From Pseudomonadales bacterium (GTDB lineage Bacteria; Pseudomonadota; Gammaproteobacteria; Pseudomonadales; Pseudohongiellaceae): a DNA stretch of 64,000 nt. Below, piece by piece: positions 44,638 through 53,591 of the stretch; the first letter of the stretch is position 1; each line of letters begins with the position of its first letter. Under the pieces are notes generated by a model that had not been told where the DNA came from, made no database searches, and worked only from the letters and a program-made list of their open reading frames with translations. Location of the stretch: contig WLWQ01000001.1 of the NCBI GenBank assembly GCA_012103535.1, positions 1,556,280 to 1,620,279 of the forward strand, written 5' to 3'. The translations under genes and the position numbers were made by a program.

Positions 44638-44856
44638 CTACTTCATTAATAGCTCGGCAATTTCTCCGTCAATGGGAAATCTGCCGAGTTTGTGCTTGGA
44701 AAAAATCAAGGTATCCCCCACTTTCACATCGAAGATACCACCTCCGCCTGGAATAAGCGTTGCATCTTCTCCAACTGCCTGTTTAATCTCTGCCGACACA
44801 CGGTCAGCATCCGGTTGGTAGTTTCACGCCATGCAGTAAGTGATTTCAATTACCAT
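44638..44856 (-). CDS. SelW-like (Rdx family) selenoprotein with in-frame UGA for selenocysteine
   Basis: The minus-strand frame from ATG 44856 to TAG 44638 has 72 codons, of which codon 11 is TGA (44824-44826). Read through it gives a complete SelT/SelW/SelH-domain protein. It starts MVIEITYCMA, then U, NYQPDADRVSAEIKQAV, the family hallmark LIPGGGGIFDVKVGD and the end FSKHKLGRFPIDGEIAELLM. CMAU is the CxxU redox motif of SelW-type thioredoxin-fold proteins; Cys replaces Sec in most bacterial relatives. A GGAG site lies 9 bases before the ATG, and a hairpin sits just after the UGA where bacterial SECIS elements occur. It is convergent with the OFA gene (5-bp gap). The Sec machinery (selA, selB, selC, selD) is not in this window. 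Confidence 0.92.
44791..44809 (-). promoter_or_regulatory. Candidate bacterial SECIS hairpin in the SelW-like gene
   Basis: On the minus strand, 14 bases after the UGA, a 7-bp stem (UGCUGAC / GUCGGCA, one G-U pair) encloses a 5-base loop CGUGU. The loop starts 21 nt after the UGA and has G in its second position, which fits the published bacterial SECIS pattern (a G among the first two loop bases, about 16-37 nt from the UGA). Confidence 0.7.
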
Positions 44857-45013
44857 CAGGCCTTTCTCCAATTACTTGATCGAGAGATATTAGACCTTAG
44901 TCGAATGCCCTTTGCAAAAACCGGGATTGATACACACATCCTTTCTTTATGACGGTCATTTTCATGTAAAATGGTGAAAGCATAATCGATGCAAATATCA
45001 ACGGATCAAAAGC

Positions 45014-46594
45014 ATGAATATCTCGAATAATTATCTTTGGCGTTGGCCAACTCTTCTTCTAGGTACACTTTCTATTTCCTGTGTTGCCCAAGAAACTCCG
45101 GATCGCTGGTATGAAGAAGGACGCGCTGTGGTTGAGCGCAATCTTTCTTTTCGTTATGAAAACGCAGAAGTTCCTACAGCAAAAAATGTCATCTTGTTTA
45201 TCGGTGATGGCATGGGAGTGTCTACAGTTACCGCTGCAAGAATACTTGCCGGGCAATTGGAAGGTAATCCCGGAGAAGAGAACGAACTGTTTTTCGAAAC
45301 ATTTCCAAACGTTGCGCTTTCTAAAACCTACAACACCGATGCTCAGGTTGCCGACTCGGCTGGCACAATGACTGCTATGGCAACGGGTATAAAAACTGAT
45401 CGCGGCATTATTAACATTAACCAATATGCTGAAAGAGGCGATTGCAATTCTGTAGCGGGCAATGAGCTTCATACTTATTTAGAACGAGCTGAACTGAAAG
45501 GCATGTCTACCGGTATTGTTTCCACCGCCAGACTCACCCACGCCACCCCTGCCGCTAACTATGCCCATACTATGGAACGGGATTTTGAAGACGACCGCGA
45601 TACGGAAAATCTACGCATTGCTGGTGACTGCGTAGATATTGCCCTGCAATTAGTCGAATTCATAGAAAATGTGCCCGGAAGTGATGGCTTGGAAGTGGCC
45701 ATTGGCGGTGGTCGTCGCAGCTTTATTCCACGGGTAGATGGCGCTGATCCAGAAACTGGCAATCAAGGCGAAAGATTGGACGGCAGAAACTTACCGCAAG
45801 AATGGGTAGAGTCCCACGACAACAGCGCCTATGTTTGGAACAAGGAACAATTTGATGCAATTGATTCAGATAACGTAGATCACTTGTTAGGATTGTTTAA
45901 TCCTTCACACATGCAATATTCCTTTGACACGCCTAACGACAGAGGTGGGGAACCAACTTTAAGTGAAATGACAGAGAAAGCGATAGAAATATTGAGCAAA
46001 AATGACGAAGGATTTTATTTAAATGTAGAAGCCGGACGAATCGATCATGGTCATCATATGAACAATCCTTTTCGCGCATTGAGGGACACTATAGAACTGG
46101 CTAATGCCGTTAGAACTGCTTATGAACTAGTTGATCAAGAAGAAACATTGATAATCGTAACTGCCGACCACAGTCATACACTTACTATTGCTGGATACCC
46201 AAAAAGGGGCAATCCAATTTTAGGTAAAGTTGTAAGCATAGATCAGGCAGGAAGGCCTGGAACTGAGCCTGCTTTAGCCGCAGATGGATTGCCCTACACA
46301 ACTTTAGGATACGCTAACGGCAGAGGACAATATGAATTGCCAGATAGAAATACTGCAGATGTTGTTCTAGGTGTTCCGATTAAAGAGGAAAGGAGATCTG
46401 ACCTAAGTGACATTGATACTACTGATGAAGGATATCATTCCGAATCATTAATACCTCGAATTCAAGAAACACATGCCGGCGAAGATGTGGCGATTTACGC
46501 AATAGGACCAGGTTCGGATTTGATTCGAGGCGTGATGGAACAAAATGTAATCTTCCACGTGATGATGGAAGCCACGCAACTAGACTCGCGCTAA
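45014..46594 (+). CDS. Alkaline phosphatase (PhoA superfamily), secreted
   Basis: The 526-residue protein has an N-terminal signal (WRWPTLLLGTLSISCVA-QE; a lipoprotein Cys is possible). Catalytic features are VILFIGDGMGVSTVTAARIL (metal Asp), the nucleophile Ser in QVADSAGTMTAMATGIKTD, HATPAANYAH, EAGRIDHGHHMNNPFRA, and VTADHSHTLTIAG with metal-binding Asp and His residues, plus a final ETHAGEDVAIYAIGPGSD. This is a complete PhoA-type enzyme that releases phosphate from monoesters in the periplasm. I see no convincing Pho box in the 150 bp upstream. Its stop overlaps the convergent astB stop by 4 bp. Confidence 0.9.
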   Translation: MNISNNYLWRWPTLLLGTLSISCVAQETPDRWYEEGRAVVERNLSFRYENAEVPTAKNVILFIGDGMGVSTVTAARILAGQLEGNPGEENELFFETFPNVALSKTYNTDAQVADSAGTMTAMATGIKTDRGIININQYAERGDCNSVAGNELHTYLERAELKGMSTGIVSTARLTHATPAANYAHTMERDFEDDRDTENLRIAGDCVDIALQLVEFIENVPGSDGLEVAIGGGRRSFIPRVDGADPETGNQGERLDGRNLPQEWVESHDNSAYVWNKEQFDAIDSDNVDHLLGLFNPSHMQYSFDTPNDRGGEPTLSEMTEKAIEILSKNDEGFYLNVEAGRIDHGHHMNNPFRALRDTIELANAVRTAYELVDQEETLIIVTADHSHTLTIAGYPKRGNPILGKVVSIDQAGRPGTEPALAADGLPYTTLGYANGRGQYELPDRNTADVVLGVPIKEERRSDLSDIDTTDEGYHSESLIPRIQETHAGEDVAIYAIGPGSDLIRGVMEQNVIFHVMMEATQLDSR

Positions 46595-47940
46595 TTTAAT
46601 TGAAAATCGTAGACTGAACCTAGATTCAAGAGAACTGATAGCTCCTGGAGAGCTCGTCTACATTCATCAAGCAGCGCTGGATCGGCGAGATCTTCAGGCA
46701 CCAGACTTTCCCGGTAATGAGACTCTATCCATTGCTTTAACTTTTCGTATAACTCATCGGAAAGAAAAATATTAGCCTGACAATTGTTAATCTGTTCATC
46801 GCTCATCACCACCCGCAAACGTAAGCAGGCAGGCCCGCCACCATTATTCATGCTCTGGCGCAAATCGAAGTACTTAACCTGATTAATCGCAGGATGCTCT
46901 AATTCCAGTTGATTCAGGTAATTATGCACCGAATCATTTTCACGACATTCGGTGGGAACGATTATAGTTGCGCCGTCTGTCTTCGGAATACTTACCAATT
47001 GCGAGTTAAATAGGTAGGAGGCTACAGCGTCCTCCAGATTCACTTTAGCTTTCGGTACTTCGATCAGGCTGAGCTCACTATTAGCGAATGCGGCGTTAAG
47101 TTGCTCTGCTACTTGCACGTTATTACTAAACGCCTCTTCGTGATAGAACAAAAGATCACGATTGCCTACCGCGATAACGTCATTGTGAAATACTCCAGCA
47201 TCGATCGCTTGCGGGTTTTGTTGTGCGAACACCGTGCGCTCAGGGATTAAACCATGGCTGCGAGCTATTGCCTGACAAGCTGCTAAGGTTTGTCTCGCTG
47301 GAAATTTTTCTGGCGCGGAAGCGAGGTTTGCTTTGCTACTACCGTAGACAAAGAATTCAACTCCCTCATCCCCGTATTCATTGCAAAATCGAGTATGATT
47401 TGCCGCGCCTTCATCGGAATAAGCCGATCCGCCAGGTAATGGATCATGATGTACAAAGTCTTCACCGCTAAAGATTGACCGCAATACCCTTGAGGTAGTC
47501 TCAATTTCAATAGAGCGATGAAACATACTGCTGAGATTAGCCGGCGTAATGTGAGTATTCCCGTCGCTAGTATCTGCGAAAGGACTAATAGTCGCTGCGT
47601 TGGCAACCCACATCGATGAAGCCGAACAGACTGAAGCTAGTATATGTGGCGCAGTTTTTGCCACATTACTTATTACCTCACTGTCGGAATTTGCACTGAA
47701 TCCTAACTTTCGTAATGTGGGAATATGCGGCCGTTCTTGCGGAGGAAGCACTGCTTGCTTTAATCCAAGCCGATGCAGTGCCATCATCTTATCCAGCCCC
47801 TGCAATGCCGCTGCTCTGGGTGAAGACATTAGACCGCCATGGCTCGACGAGGCCACGTTGCCAAAAGACAAGCCGGCATAATTGTGAGTTAAGCCAACCA
47901 AGCCGTCGAAGTTGACTTCGTAGCATTTCGAAGTCGTCAT
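46591..47940 (-). CDS. astB: Succinylarginine dihydrolase
   Basis: The 449-residue enzyme converts N2-succinylarginine to N2-succinylornithine, CO2 and ammonia, step 2 of the AST pathway. It begins with the family sequence EVNFDGLVGLTHNYAGLSFG, has NAATISP and DGNTHITPANLSSMFHR, and ends with the catalytic Cys region SMNNGGGPACLRLRVVMSDEQ; the first His of the NHTRFC segment is also conserved. Length is normal. It is the last gene of the operon and overlaps the astD stop by 4 bp, so translation is coupled. Confidence 0.95.
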   Translation of the reverse strand: MTTSKCYEVNFDGLVGLTHNYAGLSFGNVASSSHGGLMSSPRAAALQGLDKMMALHRLGLKQAVLPPQERPHIPTLRKLGFSANSDSEVISNVAKTAPHILASVCSASSMWVANAATISPFADTSDGNTHITPANLSSMFHRSIEIETTSRVLRSIFSGEDFVHHDPLPGGSAYSDEGAANHTRFCNEYGDEGVEFFVYGSSKANLASAPEKFPARQTLAACQAIARSHGLIPERTVFAQQNPQAIDAGVFHNDVIAVGNRDLLFYHEEAFSNNVQVAEQLNAAFANSELSLIEVPKAKVNLEDAVASYLFNSQLVSIPKTDGATIIVPTECRENDSVHNYLNQLELEHPAINQVKYFDLRQSMNNGGGPACLRLRVVMSDEQINNCQANIFLSDELYEKLKQWIESHYRESLVPEDLADPALLDECRRALQELSVLLNLGSVYDFQLN

Positions 47941-49403
47941 AGAGATATGCCAGGCGCCAATTTCTCGGGTAATTCCACAGATTCACTGCTCATGCTGGCA
48001 ATGGGATAGGCGCTGTAGTCAGCAGCATAATAAGCACCAGGGCGATAATTGCCACTGGCACCTACTCCACCAAATGGAGCGGCTCCACTGGCACCTGTTA
48101 TAGGTCGATTGAAGTTAACGATTCCAGCGCGAATTTCTCGATAGAATTTTTCCCATGAAGCAAAATCATCACTCAACAAACCAGCAGAAAGTCCATAGTG
48201 AGTATTGTTTGCTTCGGCTATCGCTGCATTCAAATCATCTGCCCATTTCACCTGCAGTAATGGACCAAAACACTCTTCATCCTCTATGTCAGTAGCTCCG
48301 GTTACATCAATTAAAGCTGGCTGAAGAAATGGGAGGTTCTCATCTGCTCTTTCCAACGCTTTAATTGCACTCGCCCCTTTTTCAAGCAAGGCTTTCTCAA
48401 ACGCAACCACATTGTCCGCCGCCGCATTGGAAATGACAGGACCAATGAAGTTTTGATCAGTGCTACCGACTTTTATTTGGGCCGTGGCGTCTGCAAGTTT
48501 TGCTAACAATGCTGCATTTGAGGAATTCCGAACCAGGATAAGCCGTCGAGCACAAGTACATCGTTGCCCTGCTGAAATAAAAGCCGATTGGATAATCGTA
48601 TACACCGCAGCATCAGTATCTTTTACTTCGTCCACTACTAAGGGATTATTTCCACCCATTTCCAAAGCCAACATTTTCTGCGGTTGACCAGCCAAGGCTT
48701 TATGAATGGCATGTCCGGTTTTCGAGCTGCCGGTAAACAAAACGCCATCGATTGCAGCTGAGTTGACCAGCGCTTCACCGGTTTCCCGGGAACCTTGCAC
48801 TAAATTTATTACCCCTTCCGGAATCCCAGCATCGGCCCAACACTGCAGCATCAATTCACCAAACATCGGTGTGAGTTCCGAAGGTTTAAAAACAATCGTA
48901 TTTCCTGCTAATAATGCCGGAATGATATGACCGTTTGCTAAGTGACCGGGAAAATTGTAGGGCCCGAGAACGGCAAACACGCCGATGGGGCGATGAGCCA
49001 GTTGGATAGAAACATTGTTTGCATCTTTTTCGGTGGAACCGGTTCGATCAGAATACGCATTAACTGAAATGGCAGCCTTACCAATCATCGTGCCGATTTC
49101 TGTTTTACTCTCCCAAAGTGGTTTTCCTGTCTCTTGATGAATTGCCTCTGCTAACTCTTCCTCTCTGGCTTTTAGCTGTTCAACAAACTCGTCGACATAA
49201 GCGTTTCTTTGCTCGAAAGTAAGAAACTTCCAGGCATCGAATGCAGCTTTGGCTGCAGTCACAGCAGTCTCAACGGTTACAGGATCTGCCGCATTTCCAG
49301 ACCAAATCGATTCACCGGTCGCTGGATTCTCTGAAGAGAAATCATCCCCTTCTGCTGCCACCCATTCGCCGTTTATAAAGTGACTTTGCTTTTTTGAAGC
49401 CAT
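47937..49403 (-). CDS. astD: Succinylglutamate-semialdehyde dehydrogenase
   Basis: The 488-residue aldehyde dehydrogenase starts SHFINGEWVAAEGDDFSSENPATGE, a typical AstD opening, and has GPYNFPGHLANGHIIPALLAGNTIVFKPSE, the cofactor loop FTGSSKTGHAIHK, the base in LEMGGNNPLVV and the nucleophile Cys in SAGQRCTCARRLI. It oxidises N2-succinylglutamate 5-semialdehyde to N2-succinylglutamate with NAD. It lies 5 bp after astA and overlaps astB by 4 bp. Confidence 0.94.
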   Translation of the reverse strand: MASKKQSHFINGEWVAAEGDDFSSENPATGESIWSGNAADPVTVETAVTAAKAAFDAWKFLTFEQRNAYVDEFVEQLKAREEELAEAIHQETGKPLWESKTEIGTMIGKAAISVNAYSDRTGSTEKDANNVSIQLAHRPIGVFAVLGPYNFPGHLANGHIIPALLAGNTIVFKPSELTPMFGELMLQCWADAGIPEGVINLVQGSRETGEALVNSAAIDGVLFTGSSKTGHAIHKALAGQPQKMLALEMGGNNPLVVDEVKDTDAAVYTIIQSAFISAGQRCTCARRLILVRNSSNAALLAKLADATAQIKVGSTDQNFIGPVISNAAADNVVAFEKALLEKGASAIKALERADENLPFLQPALIDVTGATDIEDEECFGPLLQVKWADDLNAAIAEANNTHYGLSAGLLSDDFASWEKFYREIRAGIVNFNRPITGASGAAPFGGVGASGNYRPGAYYAADYSAYPIASMSSESVELPEKLAPGISL

Positions 49404-49407
49404 AACG

Positions 49408-50436
49408 CTAACGCAACTCTAAAGTTTGAACTTGGGAACCGACGCTTACACCCAAAGTTTCAGCATCTTGTTCTGACAATGAAACTCCATCTGCACCTTC
49501 ATAGGCAACTGCTGTCATTATCAAGCGATAATCCGGCAGGCGGCGATTGCTAACAATGCATGTTACCGAAGACTCATTTTCCTCTAGTGAAGAAACCAGA
49601 CTTTTAACCTCAAGTGTCTTAGTGTTTTTTATCGACTCAATATTAGATCGTTCACATTCCATTACCGGCCCGGCATCAAAGATATCGATTGTTCCGTGAT
49701 AGCTAAATCCTTCCCGTTCTAATAATTTTCTGGCTGGAATAGCTTCTTCATGGGGCTTGCCAATGGTTTCGACAGCCTCCTTTGGTAGTAACTCGAGATA
49801 GACAGGAAATCTTGGCATTAAATCGGAAATGAACTGAGAGCCATTTACAGCACTGATGAAATCGGCGCGGGCGAACGGTAAATTGAAAAACTTTCTGCCT
49901 AAATGTTCCCAGAACGGAGACTTTTCACTTTCGTTTAGCCAACCACGGATTTCGGCAAAGACGATGTCGCTAAAACGCTCTGGAAAATCACTCATGAACA
50001 AATAGCGACAACGGGACAGAAACTGCCCGATATTGTTTTTCCGATATTCAGGCATAAGGAATAAAGAAATGAGTTCAGTTTCACCGGTAAAGTCATTTAC
50101 TAGATTAAGCAGATTGCTCGTGATATGAATATCCAAGGCTTCAGAGAATTTTGATTCTTTGGATAATTTGTAGTTGTAGAAAGGGCGAGTTAAGCCGACA
50201 CCAGCAACTATTCCTGCCGTTCCTACAATTTCACCAGATTCAGGATCTTCCAGAACTAATAAATAAACTGACTCGGTTTGGCCTCGCTCGCTACTTGCCA
50301 AACTTTCACCAACTAATTCTAATTTACTTTCCCAGGTGCTTTTGTCGAATGGCATGGACGTCATACCTGGAGGAAGCATCGCGGATAGTTTTAGTAGACT
50401 GGCTAAATCGCCTTCATTGGCGGTTCTAATTAACAC
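49408..50436 (-). CDS. astA: Arginine N-succinyltransferase
   Basis: The 342-residue protein begins MLIRTANEGDLASLLKLSAM and contains the AstA motifs VGTAGIVAGVGLTRPFYNYKL, TELISLFLMPEYRKNNIGQFLSRCRYLF, IVFAEIRGWLNESEKSPFWEHLGRKFF and KEAVETIGKPHEEAIPARKLLEREGF (each a fragment, GNAT-like fold). It transfers the succinyl group of succinyl-CoA to arginine, step 1 of the pathway, in the cytosol. It lies between the M20 gene (2-bp gap) and astD (4-bp gap). Confidence 0.95.
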   Translation of the reverse strand: MLIRTANEGDLASLLKLSAMLPPGMTSMPFDKSTWESKLELVGESLASSERGQTESVYLLVLEDPESGEIVGTAGIVAGVGLTRPFYNYKLSKESKFSEALDIHITSNLLNLVNDFTGETELISLFLMPEYRKNNIGQFLSRCRYLFMSDFPERFSDIVFAEIRGWLNESEKSPFWEHLGRKFFNLPFARADFISAVNGSQFISDLMPRFPVYLELLPKEAVETIGKPHEEAIPARKLLEREGFSYHGTIDIFDAGPVMECERSNIESIKNTKTLEVKSLVSSLEENESSVTCIVSNRRLPDYRLIMTAVAYEGADGVSLSEQDAETLGVSVGSQVQTLELR

Positions 50437-50438
50437 GT

Positions 50439-51686
50439 TCAGTTCACCTTTCCTTGCTCACTGAGGGCTTGTAAGCGATCACCATCAGTTGAAATTTTTT
50501 CCAATATACTGAGGCTCAGTTTGGTTCGTTCCGTTAAGCTGTCGATTAACATATATTCTTCAGCCGTATGAATTTGGCCTCCCAGCACTCCCAATGTATC
50601 GACATTCGGTAAGCCCGCAGCGGCGAGGTTGTTTCCATCACAACAACCACCGGTGTCTTTATACTGCACGTCGATGGAAAGTTGCTTGCCGCTTTCAGTT
50701 ACCCAATCCATTAATAACTGATTAGCAGGGGAAATAGTTTTTGGCGGTCGCGAAAAACTGCCGGACAACTCGAATGCGACCTCACTTTGCTCGGTAACTT
50801 CCTGCAAAATTTGCTTCATTGTCGAGTCCAGCGCTTTTTGTTGCTCTGCCGAATGACAACGCACATTAAATTGCAGAACCGCTTGTGCTGGCACTACGTT
50901 CAGCACTGTTCCGCCTGCGATTCTTGCGATATTGACAGTTATACCTTGCGCTAAATCAGTGAGTTGCTCCAAGCGATTGGCGGCTGCATACAATCCCATG
51001 ATGGCATTGCGCCCAAGTTCAAATTCCCTGCCAGCATGGGCGGCTTTGCCGGTAGCAACGACAGTAAAATTACCGGAACCTTTGCGTGCTCTGGACAATG
51101 TTCCATCGGCCAGTGCTGGCTCATAGATCAATCCAGCATCTGCATGTGCAGCAGCGCTCACCAGGGTATCTACAGAACCATGGGAACCAGTTTCTTCATC
51201 GGCGTTAAGAATTACCCGCCAACCCAATTGCCCACCATGATTCGACGCTTCGAATGCCTGCAAGGCGGTAAGCATTACCAGGATCCCACCCTTCATGTCT
51301 GCAACACCAGGTCCAAGCAAAGTGTTCGCATCCAGTTTCTGTGGCGATTGAAAGCTATGGGTTTTTGGAAACACAGTATCCATATGTCCTACTAGTAATA
51401 CCTGAATCGGAGCACCACTCCTTTTTTCAAAGCTAAGAATGTCTCCAAATTCCTCATTTACTTTATTGCCTTCGATGTCGGTGTGTTCTCTTGGCTTGGA
51501 TGAAATTTTCTCGTTTGAATCGGCCGTATCTGAAAAATAAGTGTGGAAAAAATTTCCAACTTTGCCAATTCCATTGACGTTGCTGGTGCCGGAGTTAATT
51601 TCAGACAGCTGCATGAGATTACTCAGCAAGATTTCTTGCTGCGAATCGATCCACTTGCAGCTCTCATTAAAATTCATTGTGCTCAC
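50439..51686 (-). CDS. M20-family metallohydrolase in the place of AstE
   Basis: The 415-residue protein is an M20 peptidase (CPG2/ArgE/DapE type). All metal and catalytic residues are visible: His101 and Asp103 in LVGHMDTVF, Asp130 in GVADMKGG, Glu164/Glu165 in ADEETGSHGS, Glu189 in LIYEPAL and a C-terminal His in GGQIHTAEEYM. It has no signal peptide. It is embedded between astA and astC with 1-2-bp spacing. The AST pathway needs a succinylglutamate desuccinylase; the usual AstE (M14 type) is absent from this window, so this enzyme may take that step. That is inference from context; ArgE-like deacylases cleave similar amide bonds. Confidence 0.88.
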   Translation of the reverse strand: MSTMNFNESCKWIDSQQEILLSNLMQLSEINSGTSNVNGIGKVGNFFHTYFSDTADSNEKISSKPREHTDIEGNKVNEEFGDILSFEKRSGAPIQVLLVGHMDTVFPKTHSFQSPQKLDANTLLGPGVADMKGGILVMLTALQAFEASNHGGQLGWRVILNADEETGSHGSVDTLVSAAAHADAGLIYEPALADGTLSRARKGSGNFTVVATGKAAHAGREFELGRNAIMGLYAAANRLEQLTDLAQGITVNIARIAGGTVLNVVPAQAVLQFNVRCHSAEQQKALDSTMKQILQEVTEQSEVAFELSGSFSRPPKTISPANQLLMDWVTESGKQLSIDVQYKDTGGCCDGNNLAAAGLPNVDTLGVLGGQIHTAEEYMLIDSLTERTKLSLSILEKISTDGDRLQALSEQGKVN

Positions 51687-52894
51687 TACATCGCTGCCAA
51701 TGTCGAATCAAGAATGGAAATCGCTTTTTCTACATGCTCTTGAGAAACGTTAAGTGGTGGCAATAATCTGATCATGTTCGAACCAGATTTACCGACCAAT
51801 AACTTGTTATCTCGCAAACTAACCAGCAGATTAGCGTTCGAAATTTTGCACTTGATTCCCACCATCAAACCAAGACCGTGCACTGATTCAATTTTCTCGG
51901 GATGCTTCGCAATAAGATCTTCTATTGCCTGATTGAAAAACTGTCCCTTTTCCTTTACTGAATCCAGGAGTCCATCTTCCAAAACCAGATCCAATACTGC
52001 ATTACCTACTGCTGCTGCCAGGGGATTACCTCCAAAGGTGCTGCCGTGGGTTCCTACTACCATGGCATCAGCAACAACCTGGGTAGTTAGGCATACGCCG
52101 ATTGGGAATCCCCCGCCAAGGCCTTTAGCCAATGCCATGACATCGGGATAAATGCCAAGTGCTTCGTGGGCAAACAAATGCCCGGATCGCCCAACACCGC
52201 ATTGCACTTCGTCAAACATCAGCAATATGCCGTTGGCCGTGCACAGCTCTCTCACTTCCTGCAAGAAAGCTTGACTGACCGGACGTATTCCCCCTTCTCC
52301 CTGAATAGGTTCTAAAATTATTCCCGCTGTTTGCGGCCCGATTGCGTTTTTTAACTGCTCAAGGTTTTCCCAATCCACATGGTCAAAACCGTAATCACCG
52401 GTGACGAAATTTTGCATGTGAGACTGATTACCCGCTGCCGCCAATGCCGCGATAGTGCGACCATGAAAACTATCGGAAAATCCTATGATTCGATTTCGGT
52501 CATTGCTGCCTTGTGCAGCGTGATAGCCACGCATTGCCTTTATGCCAGCTTCAATCGCCTCAGTTCCAGAATTCGCAAAGAAGACACTGTCGGCAAAACT
52601 GTTATCCGCCAGCCGCCGCGCTAATTCTTCTGCAGCAGGAATACGAAATACGTTTGATAAATGCCAAAGTTTGGAAGCCTGCTCAGTTAACGCAGCCACA
52701 AGATGTGGATGGGCATGACCAAAACCTGTTACGGCGATACCTGATAAAAAATCCAGATAAGCCTCTCCTTCCTCAGTAATCAATTCACTGCCCTTGCCAT
52801 GACTGAAAATCAGTCCCTGTGGGGGGCTATAGTTAGGCCACATTGCGACCCGAGGATCTTCCTTAGTTCCAGTGTTAGTCACTGTTTCCTCCAA
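51686..52894 (-). CDS. astC: Succinylornithine / acetylornithine aminotransferase
   Basis: The 402-residue class III PLP aminotransferase starts MEETVTNTGTKEDPRVAMWP and has FLSGIAVTGFGHAHPHLV, NSGTEAIEAGIKAMRGY, FHGRTIAALAAAGN, the PLP-contacting LMFDEVQCGVGRSGHLFA and the Schiff-base Lys in DVMALAKGLGGGFPIG. AstC and ArgD are the same fold and often interchangeable; the operon position argues for step 3 of arginine catabolism, N2-succinylornithine to succinylglutamate semialdehyde. It is the first gene of the operon; the next gene starts on its last base. Confidence 0.9.
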   Translation of the reverse strand: MEETVTNTGTKEDPRVAMWPNYSPPQGLIFSHGKGSELITEEGEAYLDFLSGIAVTGFGHAHPHLVAALTEQASKLWHLSNVFRIPAAEELARRLADNSFADSVFFANSGTEAIEAGIKAMRGYHAAQGSNDRNRIIGFSDSFHGRTIAALAAAGNQSHMQNFVTGDYGFDHVDWENLEQLKNAIGPQTAGIILEPIQGEGGIRPVSQAFLQEVRELCTANGILLMFDEVQCGVGRSGHLFAHEALGIYPDVMALAKGLGGGFPIGVCLTTQVVADAMVVGTHGSTFGGNPLAAAVGNAVLDLVLEDGLLDSVKEKGQFFNQAIEDLIAKHPEKIESVHGLGLMVGIKCKISNANLLVSLRDNKLLVGKSGSNMIRLLPPLNVSQEHVEKAISILDSTLAAM

Positions 52895-52991
52895 CGAATA
52901 ATATTTAGTTATAGATTATCAAGAACGGCACCAAAGGACTTATGTATCTTTTTCTGTTTGATAAATAAGCTGTTTTTATTTAGTTACTTAT

Positions 52992-53022
52992 CCGAATAAA
53001 ATTCGGTAGAATTCGCAATTCT
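52992..53022. promoter_or_regulatory. Two adjacent dyads between astC and the Lrp-type gene
   Basis: CCGAATaaaATTCGG (52992-53006) and AGAATTcgcAATTCT (53008-53022) are perfect 6+3+6 dyads whose centres are 16 bp apart. A 15-bp AT-rich dyad is what Lrp/AsnC proteins bind, and the site lies in the divergent astC/regulator intergenic region. Confidence 0.55.
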
Positions 53023-53076
53023 ATGCCGAAGAGCAACTTTAAGCCTAACTAAGAATTCCAACGGTTATTAGTTTTT

Positions 53077-53580
53077 ATGACGGATATTAAGATCGACAAA
53101 ATCGACTTGAAGATTTTGCAGACCCTGCAGCAGAACGGTCGAATAACCAATCAGGACCTGGCAGAGAAAGTCTGCCTATCCCCCAGTTCCTGCTTACAAA
53201 GAGTTCGTCGCCTGGAAAAAGAGAAAGTCATCCAATCTTATCATGCAAGGATCGATCTCTCGCAAATCGCCAGGCATATCATGTGCATTGCAACGGTCTC
53301 CCTGAAAAATCATACCCAACAGGAATTTAAAGCGTTCGAATTACTCATCGAATCAATTCCTGAAATTGTTGAGTGTTATACCGTTAGTGGCGAGTCGGAT
53401 TTTCTCATTCGAATCATATGCGCAGACATGAATCGCTACCTGGAAATCAATGACCAGCTAGTAAGCTCTAGTAGTTACCAGGTAACTATAAATTCTTACG
53501 TGGTTATGAAGGAAAACAAGGCCTTTGAAGCAGTTGAACTCAATACATTGAGAAACATCACCGCACCGGTAGTAGAGTAA
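53077..53580 (+). CDS. Lrp/AsnC-family transcriptional regulator
   Basis: The 167-residue protein has the Lrp winged helix at residues 5-60 (KIDLKILQTLQQNGRITNQD, LAEKVCLSPSSCLQRVRRLE) and a C-terminal RAM effector domain (IMCIATVSLKNHTQQEFKAF, IVECYTVSGESDFLIRIICADM). It is divergent from the AST operon, so it probably controls it in response to arginine or a related amino acid, likely as an octamer binding the dyads next to its own promoter. In enterobacteria the ast operon is under ArgR, NtrC and sigma-S control, and in Pseudomonas under ArgR, so an Lrp-type local regulator is a variation. Confidence 0.88.
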   Translation: MTDIKIDKIDLKILQTLQQNGRITNQDLAEKVCLSPSSCLQRVRRLEKEKVIQSYHARIDLSQIARHIMCIATVSLKNHTQQEFKAFELLIESIPEIVECYTVSGESDFLIRIICADMNRYLEINDQLVSSSSYQVTINSYVVMKENKAFEAVELNTLRNITAPVVE

Positions 53581-53591
53581 CCACGAAGCAC

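Noticed and set aside
44692..44952. Plus-strand 86-residue gene
   Set aside because: It lies largely opposite the SelW-like selenoprotein and shows no family features; it is a shadow frame.
44857..45013. Pho box upstream of the alkaline phosphatase
   Set aside because: No pair of CTGTCAT-like repeats with the right spacing could be found.
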